64,000 bases of DNA, from assembly GCF_036588685.1 (NCBI RefSeq), contig NC_086382.1, positions 71,273,999 through 71,337,998 on the forward strand, read 5' to 3'. The notes beneath the pieces are model-generated. The model did no database searches, was not told the origin of the DNA, and saw only the letters and a list, made by a program, of their open reading frames with translations. This document shows, piece after piece, positions 28,401 through 40,400 of this stretch (position 1 is the stretch's first letter; every line of letters starts with the position of its first letter). The translations under genes and the position numbers were made by a program. Origin of the DNA: Mytilus trossulus. Taxonomy: Eukaryota > Mollusca > Bivalvia > Mytilida > Mytilidae.

Positions 28401-31400
28401 ACACTATGCTTAACCATGATCTGAGATAGTCCTTTCTTTAGGTACTTTAATACCAGTTGTGGGTGTAAAAATTCAATTTTTATAATAATGAACTTACTAA
28501 TAGGGTTATGGTATATGAATAACGCTCAATTTCCCAATTTTATAGAAAAAAAGGAAAGCTACACCAGTTGTTATAAAGGTATATTCTGTTTTTGATGTTC
28601 ACATGAAACGTTCCTCTGTTTGTTGAATTACATACAATGATCATGGTATTCATTGTATACCTTGCATAAATTTTGTACCTGTCTTATCACATGATCCTGG
28701 AAACATCCATTTTATCTGTTGAATCACATGATCCTTGAAACATCCATGTCATAACATTATCATTTGTTTAAAAAATAAATCATATGTAAATCCCAGAAAA
28801 GTCACCTATTCCTACCTACATCATTATATGTTATTCCAATCCTAGTTCATTTTTAACTGCATGTAAAACCTAACAAAATATCTAGTTCAAAAGACTAAAT
28901 CACTGAATTATCAAGCCATCATTCATCAAATCCCTTTACAACATGACAACCAAATAAAATGATATGTAACCTTATTTTTGTTATATTTTATCAAAAGAGT
29001 TAAAAAAAGTATAGACAAGAGGTAATAATGGACACCAGATTAAAGCTATTAATGACTCAGCCATTTATGTTTTTTTTTTATATAGAAGTTGATCCATTTT
29101 CATTTTTTTTAAAAGCATGTTTTAATATGTGTTTTTTGCCTCTTTGAGATGTTGATATCTTCATTTTAATTTGTTACCATTTATACAGTATAAACTAAAT
29201 TTGTTTCAGCAGGGCAATTTCAACAAATTTTCTTCTTTTACATGTGTAAAATTCAAATTTGATGGTAGGGGTTAAAACATGAATGATTTTTGCTGTAAAC
29301 AATATTTTTGCCATGCCTATATTTCATCATTAAAGACATCTGCTATAGTTTTAATACTTATGTAAAAATGTCTTGTTAGCATAAATCAGCAACTAATTTA
29401 AGTTTCAAAGTGATATTGATAATGGTTGTGTGAAAATCAGTTTTGAATGTGTGCAAAGTTTTTGTCATATTAAAATATCTTAGAAAGGTTTGCCCTCTAA
29501 ATTAAGTGTTTCTTCAATTCAATTTTTCCTTTATTAACATTTGACTTTTTCTTAAAACTCATAAACAGAAGGTTCCAGAGGGCCCAGAGTTGGAGGACTT
29601 TAAAGAGAAACGTAAGGAGTATGACAGAGACATAGGGAACATCCTGGCCACTATATCAGGAGGAAGTTCTATAGACCCAGTACAGATTGATCTGGAAGAG
29701 AAAACCGTGGAGGCCATACAAGAAGAATCATCATTAAGTATAGAAAGTAAGTCTTTAAAGCTGAACTTATAAATGTGAAACATGTTTTATTTCATTTTTG
29801 AAGGTCATATGGTTGCCTCTAATTGCTTACATCCACTTCAATTGACTTAAGTGGATGGTTGTCTCATTGGTAATCATACTATATCTCCTTATTTATATCT
29901 TTATTATGGAAAATAGATTCTCAGGAATTTTCCATATGTTATTATGGAAGATCTTTAAAAGTAGGATTTTCAACTATCATTTTGTCTTATAATGAGTGGA
30001 TACATTCTAGAATGAAGAATAAGCTTTGATATTCAATATGAGAAAAATAAGTAGAGTTTTGTTACTTAAAATTCATACTTTGAGAAAGACAATATACTGG
30101 TATTCTATTTTTGACTCATCCTGAATTTTATGTTAACAGAACAGTTCAAACCTCAGGCCTGGGAATTATCTGGTGCAGATATGGATGAGGAAGAGGAGGA
30201 TCTACAGAATGATGCTGATGCTGCAGCTGAGGAGGAGGAAGGAGAAGAAGAGGCTGAGGAGGTGGGTACCAGTCTATACTTCTGTCTTTGATTAAAATCA
30301 TGTTTTGTTTGTTTGGATTGTTAGTTAGTGGTAGAGCAGGATTTTACAAACATAAAAGAGGGGCGAAAGATACCAAATGGACAGTCAAACTCATAGATCA
30401 AAAAACAAACTGACAAGGCCATTGTTAAAAAGGGAAAATACAAACAGACAAATGATAATACACAAGACAAAACATTAGAAAACTAAAGACTAAGTGTGGA
30501 TAATTATATATGATTACATCCTTTTTAATTTTTGCTTAAAAATAAACTTGATATTTTTGTTTTCACAGGAGGAAGATACCAATAGAGGTCGTGGCAAGAA
30601 GAAACCTCTGGGTGACACCAACTGGTTCTGTCCTGTGGCTCTGAAAGAGAACTTTGTGTTGTATCCTGGTAACCCAGAGATAGCTTCCAAATACAGGGAG
30701 AAGACCTACTATTTCTCTACTAACGAAGCTAGAGACAAGTTCTTAGTCACTCCTGAAGATTTCCTTCCTAAAGACAAACCATTACAGGTATAGTAAGATA
30801 TTTAAAGTCTATCACTATTTTTAAAAGTGTCCAAATTGTAGTTTTCTGGTACAAATAAATTTGAATCCCTTTCCATAATTGAATAATAGAATGAAAAATA
30901 TAAAAGTCTCAAATATTATTTATAGATTTTCAAAAGACTTATACATGTAATTACTGCATCTGCATTGTAAGAAATGTAAGTTGACTAAGTTTCACATGTT
31001 ACATAGTTATATCTTTTAGGCAAATATTTATACATAACAATATGAATTGACTCGAGTAGAAAAAAAGTTTCTTAATGAAAAGTCTTTAAGAACAATGATG
31101 AAGTTAGTTATTTTTCATTATCTTTTATTTAGCCACCTCCATTAAGACTGTTAATGCTTGGACCAAGAGGAGCAGGTAAATCATTGCATGCACGAAACAT
31201 GGCACGACAGATGGGACTGTTCCATATTTCATTCCGAGACAGATTACAGGAACTTATTATACACAAGACAAGGAAGAGGATAGGTCCAGAGTATGAACAA
31301 GACAATCTACCTGATCCTGAGGAGGAAGAGTAAGTCTGACCATGTCATTTTATCATACATAATCATTGAAGACAAAAGAATTAATTGAATTTTGAATTCT

Positions 31401-34400
31401 GACTGGGAAAATTTATAAGAAATGTTTGATGAAAACTGACTCAACTGAATACTTGGAATTTGAATATATATCAGACTAGAGTTTCTTTGTTTCTTCTATT
31501 CATCTTACTATTTACTTAGATCTACAACAAAGAACTTGAATAAGTCAACGATATGGGATGATTCATGAAATCTGTTAAATTTTAATATATTTTGTCAATC
31601 TTACAGAAGGCACGAGTATAGATGTATGGCAATGTCGATTTTATCAAAACATTTAAAAAACTTTAAATAACTGTGCAATAACTAGCATAAAAGAAAATAC
31701 AACCATTACAAAAGCCAAAAGATTGTGCTTTTTTTTTTTATTTAAATGCAAATATAACCCTAACAAACATTTCATTTTATAACAAACTCTCATCAATTTA
31801 ATTTTAAATTATTCAAAAAGAATAATCCTAATATATTGTTTTTAACAGGGAACCAGATGAAGACGAAGCAGGAGTTACTGGTCCTGATGGACTGCCTGTA
31901 CCCTCAGATACTCAGCAATCAGAAAGTGAGAGTAAAGAAAACCAAGAGGAAGAGGAAATACAATATACAGAGGAGGAAGAAGCTATAAAAAATAATTTGG
32001 AATCAGAGGAACCTTTACCAGCAGAGGTGTTAGATAATATACTACAACCTTTCTGGCAGAAAGAACCATTCAAGTAAGTCTACGTTAGCTAAATCTAAAC
32101 ATTATTTTTAAAAATCTATAATTCTGTAATAAATCAATCTGAATTTCATAAAAAGGACAAATTTTGGACTATTTTAAGAAATTTGTTCTTTACCAGGACT
32201 TCTTCATTGAGTTATCATTGTTATTGTCGCCTTCACTAAATAGCTGTCTTTTCAGACATCCGTTTGTTATTAGTTATATGATTTGATAATCTCATGACAG
32301 CATAGCAATAAAAAAATATATGGATTTCCTACTCCACCCGATAAACAAGCAAATTAAACTTTATTGATAATATTTGTGCACTGTGATCTACACAAATAAA
32401 TCTGAGTGGGGTATAACAAATATCTTTTTTGTGTTTCAGATCTACTGGGTTTATTTTGGAAGGGTTTCCTAGGACAAGTGAGGAGGCTAAATACTTGGCA
32501 GAGATGGGATTATTCCCTGACGTGGGGGTTGTCATGAATGTAGAGGTTGAGGATGTTATCAACAGATTATTACCTCCAAAGATGCTAAAGTGGAGAGTAA
32601 GAAGGGACAAAAAACTAGCAATCAAACTGAAAAAGAAGGAAAAGTCAAAAAAGAAAAGGGTAAGGAAAAATTCCTTCAACTAAAAATAATAAACTATTTT
32701 CAAAAATCCTGATGATTTCTTTTATCTGATGTCATGTCATTTGAAAACAAACAGTTATGTATTTTTTATTCTTCAGAATTTATTAATCATAAGAAATTTG
32801 ATATTTAATTTCAGGAAGAATCAATACAGAAAAGGAGAGAAGAATTACTTAAGGAACAAGAAGAAAGGAAAAAAGAAAAACAGGTAAATTGTTTTTAAAT
32901 TAATATTGATTACTCAATAGCTTTATATTCATTGAAGTAATACAAAAAAAGCACAAATATTAGACAAGTGAAACATTTTTGGAAAGCTGAAATAGTAGAT
33001 ATTTTTATCATGAGAAATGTGCTAAAGAATGTGTAAAGTAATTCTTGATAGAGAATTTAGAGTTGTTTTAAAATTCTCTATCAAAGTTAATAAATTCTGA
33101 GGTGAGAACATAATTTCCTGTACAAAATATCTCTATGAAGGGTCCATGTGCATCTTCTAGTTCCAAAAGTTGTCAGAATTGAAAAAATATCAAAATTTAC
33201 TCACAACTTGCTAATTTTGTCGATTGATTACCATAAGTAAGATGAATTGTCATTACAGACTATATTGTGCAAAGAAGAGGTTAATCCAGTCATGTTTTCT
33301 GTATTATTTGTAGTTGATGGTCAATGTATTATTCCCACAACAATTTTTTTTTTTTTACATTTCCATAGGCTGAAAAAGAAGCAGCAAGAGCGGAGGCTGA
33401 ATCAGATGAAGAGATGGAAGAAGAGGCTGAAGAAGAAGAAGAGGAAGATAGTATTGAGGCCATGTTAGCTGAGGAGTTTGAGGAGGAAGAAGAAGAAGAG
33501 GAGGAGGAGGAAGAGGCTGAGGATGAGGCTCAAGACAGGATGAAAAACGATCTTAGTGAAGTGTTTGATAATGATAAAAACAGACTGGAAAATGTTGTGG
33601 TAAGTTAGGGGCTCAGGACAGGATGAAAAACGATCTTAGTGAAGTGTTTGATAATGATAAAAACAGACTGGAAAATGTTGTGGTAAGTTAGGGGCTCAGG
33701 ACAGGATGAAAAACGATCTTAGTGAAGTGTTTGATAATGATAAAAACAGACTGGAAAATGTTGTGGTAAGTTAGGGGCTCAGGACAGGATGAAAAATGAT
33801 TGTAAATACCTGCTGGTTATGACAAAAACAGACTGGAAGATGTTGTTGTTAGGAAGGTTCTGAAGCTGAGAAAAAAGGACCCTAATTAATTGTTTGATAT
33901 TGAAGAAAACAAACTGGAACATGTTATGATATAGTAAGGGGCTGACAAAAGAATATAGTTATCATAATCAAGAGTTTGATAATGATGATTTTTCAATGAA
34001 AAAATATAAATGCCAAAAGTTTTGAATATTTTTTGTTGGTTTATAAATTTAAAGGAAACTAAAGTTTGCACTTACATCTTAGCTTTTTAACAGACTTCAT
34101 GATAATCTTTGTTGATAGCATGACTATATATTTGGATGTCTATTGAAAGTTGCATTGACATATATATACCACATCTCCTTTTATTCATATTATGATATAC
34201 CATGTGTTACCCATTTGAATGATTATTTACTGTTTTTCAGGCAACTTTTATGGAGGTGCTTATTGATTCTGTAGAAGTTGATAGTACTAGGAAACCTCAC
34301 ATTGTATCGTACGTTCTGAATAAAAAACTGAAGAAATATGTACAAGCTCGACACAGTATGTTTGAAAGAGTGTATCCAATCAGTGAAGCCTTAGCCAGGA

Positions 34401-37400
34401 GAATGTTACAGACAGGATATAAACAGCCAAGTAGATTTGGAAGATGGTGTCCTGTTAGGGTTCGTATTAATGCTTTATTTATTTAGGGATTAAAATACAT
34501 TATGCCATTGCTGTTTTTGATTTCAAGTGAATGTTTTCTTTTTGTGCACCATTTTATACTCAAAAATTATGTTTTATAGCAATTATTTGCAAAATTAAGT
34601 AAGAATTAGTTCCGAAAAACATATTTTCATTGTAAAGCAAAGACTAATATCAAATAAGAAGTTTGTTGTACAAATAATGTTTTAACCTTGAAGTTTTACA
34701 ATATGTATTTTTTCTCCATTTCAGTCAAAGGAGGGTAACTGTATCCAGCCCATGAGTGGTATGGGATTTGCCACGTATCCCTGTATATATCGCCATCATA
34801 TCTACTTCCTGTCGTCTGTCCAGGCCAGAGATGAATTCATTTTAGATCCAATGGCATACCTTAAACAACCAACACCAAAACCAGTGGTACCAATCAGAAT
34901 GGCAGTCATAGGACCTCCTAAGTCTGGAAAAACAGCTTGTAAGTTTCTCAGTCATTGGATGGATGACATCTGACCCAAGGAAGGGCTGTCATAATTACTT
35001 ATTCTCTTTTTAATCCTTGATAAAAAAAAATCTCACGCATCATGTATAACCATGAAAATGTATAGTTTTAATTTAATGGGAAATATAAATAAATTCAAGA
35101 AAAAAGATAGATACATTTATTTTTATACCTTACTTGAATCTCTTTGTGAAAAAGAAGGCTAAAGGTATTGAAAAAAATAACAAAGCAAGCAAAGAATGAT
35201 CAAAATCTAACATTCAGTAATAAAACATGTAAATTTTATTAAAAATAGGATTGTATATATGCTAAACAATCTTGCTGATAAATGTAGAGTTTAATTGTAA
35301 TTCACATGTTTTAACTGGAATATATTGTTTTCAGTGGCGAACAGATTTGTTGAGGAGTATGGTTTAGTTCGACTGTCAATAGGAGAAGCTATGAGACGTG
35401 TTATGTTGGAACAACCTAAATCTGATCTCTCTAAACAGCTGGTCAAACATGTGACTAAAGGATTAACAGTTCCTGATGAATTAGCCGTCCAAGCCTTGGA
35501 TATTTGTTTGTTAGAAATGAGAAGTCAGACAAGAGGGTATGTCCACTAACAATTGTTTGTCCACTATTTGTAAATTCATCTTTTTCATGGGATAGGGATC
35601 TTTACACATTTTAACATTAGACATCAACTCATATAATTATTGCATTTAAAATCAGAACTCAATTTTACTTAAACTTGGAAATTAGCCACAAAAAATGAAT
35701 TGCGTAGAATTTCTGGTTTACTAAATGTCCTAATAAAATTGAGAATGAAAATGGGGAATGGGTCAAAGAAACAACAACCTGACCATAGAGCAGACAACAG
35801 TGGAAGGCCACCAATGGGTTTTCAATAAAGTGAGAAACTCCCGCACCCAAAGGAGTCCTTCAGCTGGCCCCTAAACAAATATGTATACTAGTTAAGTGAT
35901 TATGGACGTCATACTAAACTCTGAATTATACACCAAAAACTAAAATTAAAAATCAAATAAGACTAACAATGGCCAGGGGCTCCTGACTTGGAACAGACAC
36001 AAAAATACAGTGGGGTTAAACATGTTGTATGTCAATCTTATCAGTTGATCGTTTTTTTCCATCAAAAGTAAGTCAGTAGTGAAATTGTCATGTTTTTTTT
36101 TCATTTGTGATTTTTCTCCAAAAGGACAAGAGGATACAAAAGATTTTGGGTTACGCCTCTCATAATTTTGAGGTTGGAGAAGGAAAAAAAATACATGATT
36201 ATTATGACCTTAGATGTAATCATCAAAGAATCACGCACATACTTTCACACAAACCAACTATAATTGAACATGTTTATATTGGATGAATTTGTTGCAGTAG
36301 TGACCATGTGGCATGAATGTAATAACTTTAGGTTGTACAGGAACTGTAATTTCAACAACTTAAGATTGAAACGAGTTAATGAGATCTAAATTTTCTGATT
36401 ATTTGTTGTATCTTATATAGGTATATATTGGATGGTTTCCCTACAACAATGAAACAGGTGGAATTAATGACAGAGAGATGTATTATACCAGTCCGTGTTA
36501 TAGAACTAGAGATAAACAGTAAAGAAGTCATGGTCAGAGGCTTGAGAGACAGAATGTCCTCTGCAAGGTTTGTTTAACAAAGAATTATAGATAGCCTTTC
36601 ATCAATTCAATGATGTTTGTTAATTTTTAATCATTGCTTCATTGGAAGAAATGATAATCTGTTAAAAGTTAAAATAAGAAGATTTGGTAAGATTGCCAAT
36701 GAGACAACTCTCCACAAGAGACCAAATGACTCAGAATGTAACAACTATAGGTCATCTGTATATATATATACATATACTAAATACTTTTTACTCTTGATAA
36801 TGGAGCTGTAGTGTCTTATGGTATATTACTACATTTATTGAATGTCTTACAATATGTAAGATATGGAATACTATGATGATGGATATTTGCCACATTTGTC
36901 AAGTAGCAAGAGAGATTTCTAATTATATATTATAAATGTGCAACAAAAATGTTCAGTTGATTATTATATAATTTAACAGATTATTAACATCAAAAGGTCA
37001 TATAATTATTGACAAGATAATGATAATTTTGAAATGCTTTTATGCTATTTTACTTCCGTGTGAACTTTGATCCTGTGTACAAAAAGCCAAAGAAAAAAAG
37101 AAAAATCAGTATGTTGTAGCTGCAATAAAAAAATCTGTACCTATGAAAGAAACAAGTATCATATATTTTTTTTCAGAATGCTTCCCCTTCATGACAGTGC
37201 CCAGATTCTTGCAATAAAGCTGGCTGCTTACAACAAGGAAGTCTCACCAATAAGGGAATATTATGAACAGGAGCACATGAACTTTATCAAGGTCAGTGGT
37301 GAAAGGTCAAAATGGTGGGTGTGGAACAGAAGTCTGGAGATCGCTCATGAAAGTGTGAAGAAAATCCAGACCTACTTACAGAGAATATCTGATGGTATGT

Positions 37401-40400
37401 ATAGGTATCCACTGTTTATTCATGGGGTAAAGCTATAGATACTCTTCATATTTCATTCTTTGGTTAACAATATAAATCGTTTAATTTAAAAGTACAGCTT
37501 AAACAGAAAATAATGTGGTATGATTGCCAATTAAACAACTCTCCACAAGAGACCAAATGACACAGAAATTAACAACTACAGGTCACTGTACGGCAGTCAA
37601 AGAATTTATAGCAAACTGATTGCTTAGATATGACAGTTACCACGGTATTTGATTTTCTTATTTACCTTAAATTAGTAAAAGCAATTGATGATTACTGCTT
37701 GTAGTTGTCTAACACTATTACACTCACAGAGAAAATGTTGCTTAAAGTAATGATCCATTATCTGTTTCTCTTTTTGTTTTTTAAGAGATCTTGTGTTGAA
37801 GTCATAAAAATTTGCTTAGTTCTCAAAGCACAAAAATCATGCTTGAAACATGAAATCCAATGTTTTGAATGGTTGAATTTTTAAAATGAGTACAAAAAAC
37901 TGACTCAAAAGTTTTATGACTTTAGCTTAAAGATTACAAAGTTTGATATGTCATGTGATTATTTATTGTAGGTAACTCTGCATCTATCAGTGAGATGTGT
38001 ATAACACCAAACGAGTTCCTGCAAAGAGTTGGAGATTATGGACAGTACTGTCCGGTCAGTTTGGCATTACGGGGAGAACTTGTGGACTGCTCATCAAATC
38101 CAACACTGGAATATGCTGCAGAATATAGAGGTTTGTTATTTGGAGATTAATTTGATTAAGGATTCATTTCATATAAAAGCTAGAGTTAGGAATCATTTCT
38201 AAGACTCTTTTTATTTAACGTTCAATGGTGAAGAAGCAATGTATCTAAATTGGTTTTATGTCTCAATATTTTCATATACCGAATGTTCTCTATGTAGAAA
38301 TCTTGTTTCACTTCAAAGATAAAAGTCACTGCTTTAAGTTAGAAATATCAGGGTGAAATTCCCTACGTGTTTACAATGATATATTGTCATGCAAATGAGG
38401 TCAATGGTTAAAGCTAATAACCAGCCCTAATTTTGCTCCTTAATAAGTTTAGATACTACAAGCAAAAAAAAAATATCAGAACACAAAAAGGCTGTGTATT
38501 TAATTTATGTATGTTTTTATTGCAGCTCATTATTACAAGATGGCAGGTCCAGAAGAGTTACAACAGTTCTTAGCTGACCCAGAGAAATATGTTCCTCCAC
38601 TCGCCCCTAGAGAATTACCTGCTCAAGAGTTATTACCCAAGAGACATAGTCCTAAACAAGTGAAAGCTTCACAGTCAATAGAACTGAAGGGTTATTGTCC
38701 TGTCACGTTCCTGGATGGACAGTGCAGGTACTCACTTTATTTTGATACTATTTTTATTGATTATAAAAACAAGAATTTAGAAGTTCACTGAAATGTTATC
38801 TATAAAGGTCATTAGCAACATGAGGAGATTTTGTTGCTATTATGAATAACTGTGTTAGTGACAGACAAGGGTTTTTGTTTACATTTTTGTTTTTTGTTTG
38901 TTTGTATTCAATATTGTTTTTTATGGCATGTATATATAGTTGTTTCAAAGAATGGTGACACTTTATGAATAAGATAAACTATGATGTTATATAATGTTCT
39001 ATTTTAGGTACGAAGCTATTGTACCTGGAAATCCAGATTTTATTGGAGAATACCAAGGGAAATTCTTTTACATGGAGTCTGAAGAAAAATTATATAAATT
39101 CTTAAAGTAAGTTCTTTACGGATATTTTTGAATGAACTGATGATTTTATTCATCTTTTTTATAGTAGGAGTCTTTACTTACATGCTCTAAAAGTTCAGTA
39201 TCCAGTTTTTGATTTTTTTAAAGTTTAAAGAGAAAATGGTTTTAACAACCCTGTAAAGAAGAATTAAAAGCCGAAATAAATATTTAGAATTCTGCTAACT
39301 GCATACCAGTAATACAGAAATACGATGGGGGAATGATTGACAATGAGACAACTCTCAAACAGGACAAAAAGACAAAGGTGTAAGCAACTAATAGTATAAA
39401 CAAATTTATTAAAACTTTAATTGCAGAAAAAACAAATATAAATTGATAATTCAGTGTATAAAACTTTACTTAGTCTAGCTTTCATTTATTGTACATTTTG
39501 TATGTTCTAATTACAAAATAGATATATACTGATACAAATGTAACTAAATGTTTTATTTGTATGGTAATTTTGTATTCTTCAGATTACCAGAGAAGTACTC
39601 AAATTTGACCCTCCCTCACAAACTGCCCCCACCCAAAGATCCATTACCAGTGACTGGATTACCAATGTTAGGATACTTGGAACAGACTGCCGCTACAAAT
39701 ATGGTCAAGGCTTTAACTGCAGTTGGAAACTTTAAACCAAAATATCCTTTCTTAACGCCTGCTAGATCTGCACAGCTGTATGTGGCATATCATCTGAAAG
39801 GTAAGTTGTATTGTTGGTATTTGGAGAAACCTCCCTTATGATAACTTAAAAAAGGAGGGTCAAATCAGACAAATTTTAAGTGTATTTGTTATTAAATTTA
39901 GAATTGAAAAATTTCGACCAAAGAGCAGAAAGCAGCCTAAGGACACCAATGAGTTTTTACCACAGGTTGAAAATCATGTAACATAGGTGGGCCTTAGCCA
40001 ACCTCTAAACAAAAATGTGTACTAAGTTCAGCAAACATGATTTGTTTGAAAGACAAAATAAAACTATAATTCCCTCTAAATTTTCTATTTATCTACCTCT
40101 GTGGAGTCTGTGTTGTTTTTAAGCATTAAACTCGGGTTAAATTAAATATGCAGAGTAATGACAGTTCATTTTTAACAGTCACCTCAAACATAATGCTCCT
40201 TGGTTAATTAAGGGAGTAGTAGTATAATTTATTTAGGAAATTGTTCAAGCTAGCTCTGAAATAACATTTAATAATATTTTGTTTTATATTTTACAGCTTT
40301 TAATCCCAAAAGTTCTGAATATGTGAGAAAGAAGTATAAACAAAAATTACAGAAATTTGAAGAAACATGTACACTTATTCGATATCTTGGTGACAATATG

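Larger units (their letters stand above)
29569..30787 (+). other. AK9: AK9 exons 27-29: linker and CPV module 2
   Basis: Exons 29569-29746, 30140-30261, 30569-30787. PEGPELEDFKEK and FKPQAWELSGADMDEEEED are clearly conserved with vertebrate AK9. Exon 29 codes the second CPV module, WFCPVALKENFVLYPGNP...YYFSTNEARDKFL..PEDF. Confidence 0.93.

Noticed and set aside
36617-36811. 64-codon frame in AK9 intron 38
   Set aside because: Runs through a family A dispersed repeat.
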